Virus record (IMG/VR): IMGVR_UViG_3300048838_000152
Coordinates: 1-37,178 of that record
Origin: a virus
Strand: one strand, 5' to 3'
Length of the DNA: 37,178 bases
Shown here: positions 31,010 through 37,178 of the stretch, one piece after another
How positions within the stretch are numbered: the first letter of the stretch is position 1
Layout of the letters: each line of letters starts with the position of its first letter
The notes under the pieces: generated by a model
Databases searched by the model: none
The model's input: the letters and a program-made list of their open reading frames with translations, nothing else
What the model was told of the DNA's origin: nothing
Position numbers and translations under genes: made by a program

Positions 31010-31578
31010 TTCAGATCGCCGCCGCGAAGGCGTTCCTCGTCGGGCTGCCCTGGCGAATTATCGCCGCCGTCGCCCTGGTCGTCGTCGTCGCCATCGCCGG
31101 CCAGCGGGTGTCCACCTGGCACGAATCGCACCATGCGCTCAAAGCCACGGAGAAGGCGCTGGCGACGCGCACGGCCGAGCTGGCCATAGCTCAGGACTCG
31201 CTCGCGGTCTCGGCGCTGGCGTACGCAGACGCAGCGGGTAAGGCCGAATCCATCGCCGCCGCTGACCGCGAAACCAGACAGAGGGTCGAGAGTGAACTGC
31301 AAACCAATTTGGCCGCTGCTGACGCTCGCGGCCGTGACCTCGCTCGCCGGCTGCGAGACTACCAGGCCCGTCGGTGTAGCAGCCCCGTGCCCGCCACTGC
31401 CGGACCCGCCGTCGAGCTTGCTGGCGCCGCCGGAGAGCCCGGCGACGGCGAAGCGGTTGAGCGAGCGGCTGCCGAGCATTTCGCAGCCTGCAGCCGTGAC
31501 GCTGAACGACTAGCCGGCTGGCAGGGCTGGTGGCGGGAGGTCAGCGAGAACCGGGCGGCGGCAAAATGGTCTGATTGA
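31006..31578 (+). CDS. Inner-membrane spanin (Rz-like)
   Basis: The 190-residue protein has an N-terminal signal-anchor (PWRIIAAVALVVVVAIAGQ, about residues 15-33). It is followed by a long alanine-rich charged coiled coil (ALKATEKALATRTAELAI ... VESELQTNLAAADARGRDLARRL) and a C-terminal helix in the periplasm. This is the i-spanin pattern. With the nested lipoprotein it forms the complex that fuses inner and outer membranes in the last lysis step. It starts with GTG at 31006. Confidence 0.82.
   Translation: MIQIAAAKAFLVGLPWRIIAAVALVVVVAIAGQRVSTWHESHHALKATEKALATRTAELAIAQDSLAVSALAYADAAGKAESIAAADRETRQRVESELQTNLAAADARGRDLARRLRDYQARRCSSPVPATAGPAVELAGAAGEPGDGEAVERAAAEHFAACSRDAERLAGWQGWWREVSENRAAAKWSD
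31292..31513 (+). CDS. Outer-membrane spanin lipoprotein (Rz1-like), nested in Rz
   Basis: A second frame inside the i-spanin gene begins with GTG at 31292, behind GAGGG (31281-31285). It encodes 73 residues with a lipoprotein signal (PLLTLAAVTSLAGC; lipobox LAGC, Cys20) followed by a proline-rich tail (APCPPLPDPPSSLLAPPESP). Full nesting of an o-spanin in its partner is the arrangement known from lambda Rz/Rz1. The two proteins meet across the periplasm. Confidence 0.85.
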   Translation: MNCKPIWPLLTLAAVTSLAGCETTRPVGVAAPCPPLPDPPSSLLAPPESPATAKRLSERLPSISQPAAVTLND

Positions 31579-31900
31579 ACTTGCGTATGCGTAGCCCGCA
31601 CTCTAGGCACAGCCAGTCGCTATATGTCGGCCGTTCTATAACTTTGGTCGTGCTTCCGTGTAGGCACGCGCTGCTCGCCAATCGACGCAGCTTGCCGCAG
31701 ACCGGGCAATCCTTTCCGTCATTCTGCCATTCACCGTCGCATTCCCTGCAGACCTGCCCGTAGATTTCCGTCAATAGATCATCCACGAAGTTCAGCAACG
31801 CCCGACGATCTAACAGCGCCTCGGTTAGGTTACCGGCACCGTCTGCGGCGGCGTCGCGCTCCCGCATGGCGTCAAGGTCAATCCGTTGCGCTTCGTTCAT
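31541..31900 (-). CDS. Zinc-ribbon protein, convergent with the spanins
   Basis: The 119-residue product starts with the ATG complement at 31898-31900, behind GGAGGG on the minus strand. A helical N-terminal half (MNEAQRIDLDAMRERDAAADG ... LLNFVDDLLTEIYG) is followed by a zinc ribbon CRECDGEWQNDGKDCPVC and another Cys pair LCLECGLRIRK. It overlaps the spanin end by 38 bases in opposite orientation. It lies alone between the lysis genes and attP, the usual place of cargo ('moron') genes expressed from the prophage. Function unknown. Confidence 0.6.
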   Translation of the reverse strand: MNEAQRIDLDAMRERDAAADGAGNLTEALLDRRALLNFVDDLLTEIYGQVCRECDGEWQNDGKDCPVCGKLRRLASSACLHGSTTKVIERPTYSDWLCLECGLRIRKFNQTILPPPGSR

Positions 31901-31965
31901 AGGCGTGAAACCCTCCAATCGTGCCGATGGTAACCCACCGCCCGCCGGCCTGATCTCCACCGGCC

Positions 31966-32113
31966 TCTAAGAATGGCCGGCCGTGAAGTCTCGCAGAATC
32001 AGGATCTTTCGACCGACGAAGGTCAGACTCTTAATCAGTAGGTCGTAGGTTCGAGTCCTACACGGCCCACCACTTTCGAGGCATTCCTTCTAAGCCTCCA
32101 ATGCGCTTCTAAG
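31966..32113 (+). repeat. Repeated TCTAAG words around attP
   Basis: TCTAAG occurs at 31966-31971, 32089-32094 and 32108-32113, and the last two extend to TTCTAAG with 19-base spacing. Tyrosine integrases bind short arm-type repeats on both sides of the core, so these are candidate arm sites. Only three copies are seen and random occurrence is possible. The hairpin CCGGCC/GGCCGG (31960-31965, 31975-31980) is also in this interval. Confidence 0.3.
32026..32072 (+). other. Phage attachment site attP: 3' end of tRNA-Lys(CUU)
   Basis: Forty-seven bases reproduce the 3' half of a bacterial tRNA-Lys: anticodon-loop bases CTCTTAA, variable region, the T-arm GTAGGTTCGAGTCCTAC and the acceptor 3' strand ending CCA. 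No 5' tRNA half precedes it, so it is not a functional tRNA. It lies 43 bases from the integrase end, as attP sites do. Phages that target tRNA genes carry exactly this 3' fragment to restore the tRNA after integration. Its position between lysis genes and integrase indicates a free or excised phage genome. Confidence 0.85.
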
Positions 32114-32114
32114 A

Positions 32115-33089
32115 TCATCGGAGCGCCTGCACCTTTCGCTCGCGCACGTAGACGCCCAGCATCTGTGCGCCGTGGCCGAGGATGTTGTGGCCGGCGTCGC
32201 TCGCCGCCTTCGCCCGGATGTCGTGGAAGTGCCAGTCCTTCGGCATCCGCTTGATGGCCGACTGCAGCCCGCCCATCGTCCACGCCTGGTTGAACCTGTT
32301 CGTCAGGACGTACTCGCTCACCGTCCGACGCTGCCGATGCTTCCTCGGGTCCGGCTCCCTCGCCGCGATCCGTTCCTGCCGCTCGAGCGCCCGCCTTACG
32401 AAGAACCGCAACGCATCCGACCAGGCGATCAGTCGCCGCTTCCCGGTCGTGCCCGCGGTCTTTCCCTCCAGAATGTAGATCCCGTCCGGTCGCAGATCCT
32501 CGCGGCGCAGCTTGCGTAGATCGCCCTGCCTCGCGCCCGTCAGCAGGGCCAGCGCCAGCACGTCCTGCAACGGCTCTGGTGCCACCTCGAAGGCCGTCAG
32601 GAATTCCACGTCCGTGACGTACCTTTCCCGCCGTCTTTCTTTGTTGCGCCGCACGCCCTGGCACGGATTGAACTCGGCCCACTTGTTGCGCATCGCGAAC
32701 TCGTAGGCCGACGACAGCACCGCGCGCTCGCGGTTACCCATCGGCCCGTGCCCGTCTCGCTTGCGCTTCTCGAGGTAGGCCGCCACGAGGTTCGGGCGCA
32801 CTGCGCCGATCCGCATCCGGCCGAAGTGGTGCATCAGCCGTGAATCGATGATGCGCGTGTACTCCCGGCGCGTCGTCTCGCTGATTTCGGCCGCCGGTAG
32901 GTAGCGCGCCAGCAGCTCGCCGACGGTCTCGGGGTCGCGCTCGATCGGCGTCTCGCGAAGCGCCCGGTGCAGGGCGGCGACGCCCTCGTCACGCCTGGTG
33001 AGTGCGATCCAGCGATTCCTGACGACGCGGTAGTACCTGCCGTTTCGCAGGTACACGCCTTTCGGGATCGGAGAGGTCAAATCCGGCAT
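32115..33089 (-). CDS. int: Tyrosine integrase
   Basis: The product, about 324 residues from the ATG complement at 33087-33089 (a GTG three codons earlier is an alternative), is a phage integrase. The N-terminus starts MPDLTSPIPKGVYLRNGRYY, an arm/DNA-binding motif seen in this family. The SAM-like core-binding region covers about 55-150. The catalytic domain has the first Arg in TGARQGD, a Lys in EGKTAGTTGKRR, HFHDIR with His and second Arg, the LGHGA His, and the nucleophile Tyr in GVYVRERK. It recombines attP with the tRNA-Lys gene. The attP site lies beyond its 3' end, and it overlaps the upstream excisionase candidate. Confidence 0.9.
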   Translation of the reverse strand: MPDLTSPIPKGVYLRNGRYYRVVRNRWIALTRRDEGVAALHRALRETPIERDPETVGELLARYLPAAEISETTRREYTRIIDSRLMHHFGRMRIGAVRPNLVAAYLEKRKRDGHGPMGNRERAVLSSAYEFAMRNKWAEFNPCQGVRRNKERRRERYVTDVEFLTAFEVAPEPLQDVLALALLTGARQGDLRKLRREDLRPDGIYILEGKTAGTTGKRRLIAWSDALRFFVRRALERQERIAAREPDPRKHRQRRTVSEYVLTNRFNQAWTMGGLQSAIKRMPKDWHFHDIRAKAASDAGHNILGHGAQMLGVYVRERKVQALR

Positions 33090-33252
33090 CCTCTTCACGG
33101 TACAAGCGGCGGTTGATGGCATCAAGGGTCGTGAATGGCTGGCCCTTCGAGTCACGCAGGTAGGCCACGCCCTGGCGCTTCAGCCATGCCTTGACGGCCA
33201 CCGGCCGGGTGAGGCCTGAAAGCCGCTGCAGCTTGGCGAAGGTCACGATCAC
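32989..33252 (-). CDS. DUF4224-like protein, excisionase candidate
   Basis: The 87-residue product begins with GTG (complement at 33250-33252), overlapping the previous stop. The N-terminal part reads VIVTFAKLQRLSGLTRPVAV ... LKRQGVAYLRDSKGQPFTTLDAINRRL, which fits DUF4224, a small winged-helix-like domain found beside phage integrases. It overlaps the integrase start by about 100 bases in another frame. Excision control or control of integrase is likely, inferred from position and small size. Confidence 0.72.
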   Translation of the reverse strand: MIVTFAKLQRLSGLTRPVAVKAWLKRQGVAYLRDSKGQPFTTLDAINRRLYREEDAGFDLSDPERRVPAKRQVLPRRQESLDRTHQA

Positions 33253-33377
33253 GGGACTGACGGCCACCACCTCGCCGCCGGCTCCGAGTTCCACGCCAGA
33301 AACACCGCGAGCGCGCCAAGCGCGAGGATCACGGCCGACCAGACGGGGTCGAGCTTGGGCTTCCCGCTTCGCTTCAT
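33249..33377 (-). CDS. Small membrane protein, 42 aa
   Basis: The reading frame starts at the ATG complement 33375-33377 behind AGGGA on the minus strand. It has a basic start (MKRSGKPKLDPV) and one membrane helix (WSAVILALGALAVFLAW) followed by a tryptophan pair near the end. Its stop overlaps the GTG of the excisionase candidate. It is too short for a family call, but start signal, coupling and topology support it as a real gene. Confidence 0.5.
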   Translation of the reverse strand: MKRSGKPKLDPVWSAVILALGALAVFLAWNSEPAARWWPSVP

Positions 33378-33379
33378 GG

Positions 33380-33976
33380 TTAGATCCCTGTAGTGGTGGA
33401 TGCTGTGCCGGACGTGAACAGGTAGACCTGCATCTGCGCCGGGTCGCCCGTCCATCGGCACGCCTCGAGGAGCTCGATCGCGCGATCGAAGGCGGCGAGC
33501 TGCGATTCGAGGCCCTGCCGTCCGCGGGTCAGGTCGCCAGCGCGCTGGTCGAAGAGCCCAGCGAACAGCCCGCCGTCCTCGATCTTGCTGCGCGCCGCCT
33601 CGAGCCGTTCCTGCCGGCGCTTCACGTCGGACAGCTTGCTGCGTCCTTCAGCCCTGGCGCTCTGCAGTGCGTTGCGCACGGCCTTGACCAGGTCGGCGTC
33701 ATCGCGCAGCTGGTCGAGTGCTCTCAGCATCGCGCCGAACAGCACCTCGCGAGCCAGGGAATCAACGCCTGGCGGCTCCCGCAGGTTCCCGGTCTCATCG
33801 AACCGCTGCCGGCGATCCGGATCGCTCAGCGTCTCGTAGGCGGTGTTGATCTGCGCCATGCGCTCGCTATCGCCGCCACGGTCGGGATGATGCTCCGACG
33901 ACAGCCGGCGATAGGCGGCCTTGACTTCGGCGGCGCTGCAGCTGGGATCGAGGCCGAGGGTCTGGTAGGGGTTCAT
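33380..33976 (-). CDS. J-domain (DnaJ-like) protein, 198 aa
   Basis: The N-terminal 65 residues form a typical J domain (NPYQTLGLDPSCSAAEVKAAYRRLSSEHHPD ... INTAYETLSDPDRRQRFD), with the HPD tripeptide that activates Hsp70 ATPase. The remainder is helical and charged (KAVRNALQSARAEGRSKL; ERLEAARSKIEDGG) and lacks the Gly/Phe and zinc-finger regions of full DnaJ. It probably recruits host DnaK to a phage or host target bound by the C-terminal part. It sits in the minus-strand operon between RecT and integrase. Confidence 0.85.
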   Translation of the reverse strand: MNPYQTLGLDPSCSAAEVKAAYRRLSSEHHPDRGGDSERMAQINTAYETLSDPDRRQRFDETGNLREPPGVDSLAREVLFGAMLRALDQLRDDADLVKAVRNALQSARAEGRSKLSDVKRRQERLEAARSKIEDGGLFAGLFDQRAGDLTRGRQGLESQLAAFDRAIELLEACRWTGDPAQMQVYLFTSGTASTTTGI

Positions 33977-33986
33977 GCTGTCACTT

Positions 33987-34322
33987 TCACGCGACCATGT
34001 AGGCGGGCGGGCGCGGAATCTCCGCGGCTAGCGGCCGCCATAGGTGCAGGCAGTTCGGGTGACAGCTGATGTGTTCCGAAGGCGGTACGTGCAGCTGCAT
34101 GACCGTGTCGGAATCGCTCCAAAATTCGCGTTTTACCCACTCCATTTCTTCCCACGTCGGGCACCGATCCTTGTGGCTTACGCTGACGTGTTCCCATCCC
34201 TCGCCATTGCTGAACAGGATGACCAGCCCGCGGGCCGGGATCTGCATGAGCCCGTTGTGTGCGTCGCCCGAGTCTCCGTGGTACGGGCGGCGGTAGATCT
34301 CCAGATGCCTCGGGCAGCGCAT
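33987..34322 (-). CDS. Hypothetical phage protein (DUF7694-like), 111 aa
   Basis: The product starts at the ATG complement 34320-34322, which overlaps the upstream stop. The conserved-looking middle LVILFSNGEGWEHVSVSHKDRCPTWEEMEWVKREFW and the end LHLWRPL are features of a small protein found widely in siphophages. Two Cys/His pairs (SCHPNCLH) may bind metal. The function is unknown. I place the family from memory of the motif, with moderate confidence. Confidence 0.65.
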   Translation of the reverse strand: MRCPRHLEIYRRPYHGDSGDAHNGLMQIPARGLVILFSNGEGWEHVSVSHKDRCPTWEEMEWVKREFWSDSDTVMQLHVPPSEHISCHPNCLHLWRPLAAEIPRPPAYMVA

Positions 34323-34921
34323 CACGCCCGCGCCTCCCGGGCCCCTTTACCTCGGAACTTCGCCACCGTCTTTCCGTCGCCGTCGCGGATCTCGATCGAC
34401 TCGATGCCGTCCTGCGCAGCCAGGCGCCGAAAACCGTCAACGGCCTGCCGCGCCGCGGCCTGCACCAGATCCTGCTGCCCGCCATCGGTCAGCCGCCACT
34501 GCACGGCGACCAGCTTGCCGAGCAGCTCGGTCACGTCCTCCACCTCGTCGCCGCGCGCCTTCCACGCGAGCGATCCCGCCAACAGTGCACCGAGCGGTAT
34601 CAGCTCGAGCGACACGCCGTCGAGCGTCGCCTCGAGCAGGTTCAGCTTCCCGGGCCGCTTCTCGCCCTGCGTCAGCGTGCCAGTCACGGACCACTCGCCC
34701 TTCGGCAGACCGAGCACCAGGCGTGCCACCGGCGCGCCCTGGTCGTCGTACAGCGCCGCATGCCAGCCAATCGGCTGCCGGCAGAGCTCGTCGAGTTCCT
34801 CCCGCGACACGAACAGGTCCGCGAACTTCAGGTGGCAGGCCACGACCTCGGAGTCCTCCTGCTTCTCGCGCTTCACGGCGAGCGACTTGCCCAGCTCGGC
34901 GGTCGATTTGATTTCGATCAT
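34322..34921 (-). CDS. Hypothetical protein, 199 aa
   Basis: Starts at the ATG complement 34919-34921 (MIEIKSTAELGKSLAVK), overlapping the previous stop as ATGA. The open frame upstream is a shadow. A LHAALYDDQGAPVARLVLGLPKGEWSV-like beta region is followed by a helical half. It has no signal peptide or catalytic motif. As a member of the RecT operon it may act in recombination or DNA metabolism; the function is unknown. Confidence 0.6.
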   Translation of the reverse strand: MIEIKSTAELGKSLAVKREKQEDSEVVACHLKFADLFVSREELDELCRQPIGWHAALYDDQGAPVARLVLGLPKGEWSVTGTLTQGEKRPGKLNLLEATLDGVSLELIPLGALLAGSLAWKARGDEVEDVTELLGKLVAVQWRLTDGGQQDLVQAAARQAVDGFRRLAAQDGIESIEIRDGDGKTVAKFRGKGAREARA

Positions 34922-35145
34922 GCGGGCACCTCTGTCTCGTAACTCACCAGTCCCTTCCTGTGCGCCGTCACGGCGATGCGCGCGTCCACCGCCTGCCAGT
35001 CGCCGTTCGAATACTCGATCGTCCACTGCCGCCAGCTGCGGTCCTGGCTCACCTGCCACGGCTGGCGGTACATCAGGCGCCCGCCGGACGCGATTGCCCG
35101 CAGCAGGGCGCACACGGAGCGGATAAGGGGAATGCGCTCGGTCAC
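34918..35145 (-). CDS. Hypothetical protein, 75 aa
   Basis: Begins with GTG (complement at 35143-35145), overlapping the RecT stop. It reads VTERIPLIRSVCALLRAIASGGRLMYRQPWQ ... RQWTIEYSNGDWQAVDARI. The final part (residues 30-75) looks like a small beta-rich domain. It has no membrane segment. Its place directly behind RecT suggests a recombination accessory, with no direct evidence. Confidence 0.55.
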   Translation of the reverse strand: MTERIPLIRSVCALLRAIASGGRLMYRQPWQVSQDRSWRQWTIEYSNGDWQAVDARIAVTAHRKGLVSYETEVPA

Positions 35146-36065
35146 TGCTGGGTCAGAGCCGCCAGCCGCTCGTGCCGGCTTCGCGTCAGCTCCTCGGGCA
35201 CCTCTACCTGCAGCTCGGCGAGCTCTTTGCAGGCGGCGGCGTAGATCCGCTCGATCGTCTCGGCGTCGTCGGCCTCGCTGATCGCCAGGCGCGCGTCGGC
35301 GATGTGGTGGAACGTGGTCGATTCGTAGCTCGAGGCGTCCGGGAGCTGCGCGTGCTGCAGCTGGTCGGCCACCTGGGGCGCGAGCTCGCGTTCGACGACC
35401 GGGACGGCGTTCAGATAGCGGTCCATCTCGGTCGAGGACGGCAGGCGCTTGTAGAGCCGCCGGATGACCGTCTTGCGGGCCATCTCGTCGGGCCACTTCG
35501 CCCAGGGGCCATCATCGCTCGTCGCACGGCTCACGGACTGCACCTGGCGGATGGCCGTGGCGTCCATCACCTCGCGCTCGATCCCGCCGCTCTTGAGCTT
35601 GGCGATCGCGTAGGCCGCGATGGGCTTGCCGCGGTCGCCGATCGCCGGCTTGTGCACGATGCGTTCCTCGTCGCCGAGCTCGTAGTCGAAGTGATCGCGC
35701 TCATACACGACGTTCGCGCTGATCGAGACCAGCTCGCCGGTGTTGCGGACCTTCTTCAGCAGGCCGGCGTACATCGGCATCCACTGCGCCGTCTTGATCT
35801 TCCGTTTCGAATCCTTGAACACCACGAACGCGCCCTCGCGCCCGTCGGGCATCAGGCCGTCATTCGCCGCGCGCAGGCAGGCGAGCAGCAGCGACTTGCG
35901 CTCGCACTCGAGGAGCTCCGGCTGCAGCTGGATCGCGGTGAGCGTCACCCGGATGAACCGGTCCGCGGCGATCCCGGCCGGCAGCGCTTGCGCCAGGTGG
36001 GATTTCATCTCGATCAGCTGGACGCCGAATTCCCGGCCCGGGTTCGGTCTGGTTACCGCGTTCAC
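35142..36065 (-). CDS. recT: RecT-family single-strand annealing protein
   Basis: The 307-residue product is a RecT-type recombinase. It starts with GTG, overlapping the previous stop. Family features include LTAIQLQPELLECERKSLLLACLRAANDGLMPDGREGAFVVFK, WMPMYAGLLKKVRNTGE and ANVVYERDHFDYELGDEERIVH. It anneals complementary single strands during phage recombination. The usual partner, a RecE-type exonuclease, is not in this window; the VRR-NUC protein at 1432 is the only nuclease candidate nearby in the circular order. Confidence 0.9.
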   Translation of the reverse strand: MNAVTRPNPGREFGVQLIEMKSHLAQALPAGIAADRFIRVTLTAIQLQPELLECERKSLLLACLRAANDGLMPDGREGAFVVFKDSKRKIKTAQWMPMYAGLLKKVRNTGELVSISANVVYERDHFDYELGDEERIVHKPAIGDRGKPIAAYAIAKLKSGGIEREVMDATAIRQVQSVSRATSDDGPWAKWPDEMARKTVIRRLYKRLPSSTEMDRYLNAVPVVERELAPQVADQLQHAQLPDASSYESTTFHHIADARLAISEADDAETIERIYAAACKELAELQVEVPEELTRSRHERLAALTQQ

Positions 36066-36253
36066 TTGGTTTTCCCGGTGTAGCAGCAGAACTTGAATTT
36101 CTGGCCCGACCCGCAGCCGCAGGCCGAGTAAAGTCGAATCTGCATCTTCATTTTTTCCTTCACCGTGAGGTCTCTCTGCACGGCGACCAAGCCTTGCAGG
36201 CGGGCGATCTCGGCGTCCTGAATCATCTGCAGTTTCCCGTTGCTTGGGTCCAT
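36062..36253 (-). CDS. SEC-C zinc-motif miniprotein, 63 aa
   Basis: The product has an N-terminal helical region (GKLQMIQDAEIARLQGLVAVQRDLTVKEKM) and a C-terminal SEC-C motif: ACGCGSGQKFKFCC. SEC-C is the zinc-binding tail best known from SecA, where it contacts SecB and ribosomes; it also occurs as a small adaptor on diverse proteins. Its stop overlaps the RecT start. A free-standing SEC-C protein may recruit another factor. The role here is unknown. Confidence 0.72.
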   Translation of the reverse strand: MDPSNGKLQMIQDAEIARLQGLVAVQRDLTVKEKMKMQIRLYSACGCGSGQKFKFCCYTGKTK

Positions 36254-36257
36254 GTCA

Positions 36258-36485
36258 TTACCTCGTGATGTGCTTCACCGCCCACATGACGGCTTCCTCG
36301 ATCTTGGTCTTGGCGATGGACAGCTCGCGGCTCTCGCCGAGCGCGCCGATCTGCTGAAAAATGAGCAGGCCCTGGTCCTTAAGGGCCTGCATGTCGGCCT
36401 TCTCCTGATCGGACAGCACCCGATACTGATGGCGCATCACGTTGTTCACTGTGCGATCGTCACCGGTTGAATCGACATGGTTCAT
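36258..36485 (-). CDS. Acb2/Tad1-hairpin-like protein, anti-CBASS candidate
   Basis: The 75-residue protein reads as a short helical hairpin: residues about 24-48 (LSDQEKADMQALKDQGLLIFQQI) and 52-74 (SRELSIAKTKIEEAVMWAVKHIT). The second helix, with its SxAKTKxEEAxMWAVKHI pattern, matches from memory the Acb2/Tad1 hairpin domain. Acb2 proteins sequester cyclic di- and trinucleotides made by CBASS defence. The stretch (residues 1-15) before the hairpin is polar. It overlaps the upstream stop (ATGA). A different small helical protein remains possible, since I could not compare sequences. Confidence 0.55.
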   Translation of the reverse strand: MNHVDSTGDDRTVNNVMRHQYRVLSDQEKADMQALKDQGLLIFQQIGALGESRELSIAKTKIEEAVMWAVKHITR

Positions 36486-37033
36486 GTGGTCAGGCTCCTG
36501 TGAAGGCGTTCGACCCGCGCGACGTTGCGGGCGGTCATGCGTTTCGGCTGGAACTGCAGCGCCGGGCTGGCATAGCCGAGCCGGCGGGCGAGCTCCCGCT
36601 TCGTGAAGCCCTCGTCGACCAGCTGCTCGATCAGCTGGTGCGTGCGGCCCGGCTTCACGTAGGCGCGGTCGCTCACCTGGGCGGGCGTCACGGCGAGGAT
36701 CTTGCGTTCGGTCCGGGCGCGGATCCGCTGCTTGCGGCCGGTGCGGATCTCGGTCAGCACGGATAGCGCCACGTCGGAGGCAGACTGCACGGCGCGCTTG
36801 CCGACGCCGCGGCGCGACAGGCTCATCAGGTGAGCCCGGGCCTTGTCGGCCGAGACGAAGCCGTTCCAGTCGCCGGCAGCGCGGGCCTTCGCGCGCTCCC
36901 GCTCATAGTCGCTGTTCGACCGCCGGCAATCGAAGCACTTGCAGCCGGCCAGGTAACGCAGGCGCGTGCCGTGCGGACGTTCGGCGCCGAGCTCGGCCAC
37001 GGGGCGCAGGCCGCGGGAGGCGAGGGCGGTCAT
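36482..37033 (-). CDS. Zinc/HTH DNA-binding regulator candidate, 183 aa
   Basis: The N-terminus HGTRLRYLAGCKCFDCRRSNSDYERERA forms a likely metal-binding motif (CxCxxC) seen in a widespread family of small actinophage/proteophage proteins. Residues about 60-85 and 130-160 each resemble helix-turn-helix regions (SLSRRGVGKRAVQSASDVA; LVDEGFTKRELARRLGYAS). It may be a transcription regulator or DNA-binding factor. Start overlaps the preceding stop. Confidence 0.6.
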   Translation of the reverse strand: MTALASRGLRPVAELGAERPHGTRLRYLAGCKCFDCRRSNSDYERERAKARAAGDWNGFVSADKARAHLMSLSRRGVGKRAVQSASDVALSVLTEIRTGRKQRIRARTERKILAVTPAQVSDRAYVKPGRTHQLIEQLVDEGFTKRELARRLGYASPALQFQPKRMTARNVARVERLHRSLTT

Positions 37034-37178
37034 GGATTGTCACTCCCGAAATGCGGCAGCAGCGGTGGCATCTGGCCCGTTTCATAGGCGCGGGCAATCA
37101 GCGGGCGTGCGTGCTCGCTCATCGTCTGGCCGTTGGGCAGCACGACGTGTGCCATAAACTCGTCTTCAAATTCAGCGA
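37030..37178 (-). CDS. Partial gene at the right edge
   Basis: A minus-strand frame ends at 37030 (stop overlapping the next ATG) and is open to the window end. Readable residues include EFEDEF, then MAHVVLPNGQTMSEHARPL ... MPPLLPHFGSDNP. An ATG at 37155 would give 41 residues; the in-frame residues upstream suggest it may be the C-terminus of a longer gene. No family is recognised. Confidence 0.4.
   Translation of the reverse strand, partial: AEFEDEFMAHVVLPNGQTMSEHARPLIARAYETGQMPPLLPHFGSDNP

Noticed and set aside
32000-32072. Complete tRNA-Lys gene
   Set aside because: Only the anticodon loop to CCA end is present; the D-arm and 5' acceptor strand are missing, as in attP.
33191-34069. Plus-strand frame opposite the J-domain gene
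   Set aside because: Shadow of the HPD-containing gene; no start signal.
35172-36083. Plus-strand frame (303 codons) opposite RecT
   Set aside because: It is antisense to RecT, which has clear family motifs, and is Arg/Leu-rich shadow.

Overview
This window is most of the genome of a temperate, tailed (siphovirus-type) phage with HK97-like head genes and a GC-rich genome. GC content by eye, frequent GTG and TTG starts, ATGA/GTGA start-stop overlaps and a proteobacterial-type tRNA-Lys(CUU) 3' end point to a proteobacterial host, probably gamma or beta; this is inference, not a database result. An apparently unsplit attachment site lies between the lysis genes and the integrase. The left edge reads rightward and the right edge leftward, so the two ends probably meet, in the circular genome, through an unseen control/replication segment. 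The window therefore looks like free or excised phage DNA rather than an integrated prophage.

Layout. (1) 95-2430, plus strand: a tightly overlapped middle operon of small proteins, including a winged-helix protein, a tiny membrane protein, a VRR-NUC nuclease and a Q-type antiterminator candidate, then a terminator at 2549-2571. (2) 2608-3090: an HNH/AP2 homing-type endonuclease. (3) 3176-9429: an unusual block of fibre and secreted proteins upstream of the terminase: a tail-fibre-like protein with a signal peptide, a glycoside-hydrolase-like fibre, a signal-peptide Fn3 protein, a fibre with fourteen 20-residue repeats, and a fibre-adaptor-like protein. (4) 9429-16468: two HNH genes, the small and large terminase subunits, portal, protease and major capsid protein. 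(5) 16508-19622: a five-gene glycan-modification-like cassette (two DUF115/Maf-like proteins, a methyltransferase-like protein, a DxD glycosyltransferase-like protein and a capsule-transferase-like protein) placed directly behind the capsid gene. (6) 19604-29655: head-tail connectors with an embedded lectin-like gene, tail tube, tail chaperones with a clear -1 frameshift signal, tape measure, and tail tip/fibre. (7) 29685-31578: the lysis cassette (membrane protein, T7-lysozyme-type amidase with an EF-hand loop, holin candidate, nested spanins). (8) 31541-32114: a minus-strand zinc-ribbon gene and attP. (9) 32115-37178, minus strand: integrase, DUF4224 excisionase candidate, J-domain protein, RecT, a SEC-C miniprotein, an Acb2-like anti-CBASS candidate and a DNA-binding candidate.

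How the genes work together. RecT and its neighbours act early. The Q-like protein probably lets transcription pass the terminator at 2549-2571 and read through the long plus-strand late operon to the spanins. Strong hairpins behind the capsid gene and before the tail-tube gene probably adjust the dosage of structural proteins. The most distinctive parts are the sugar-transfer cassette behind the capsid gene, the exported fibre-like proteins, the 20-residue-repeat fibre and the Acb2-like small protein.
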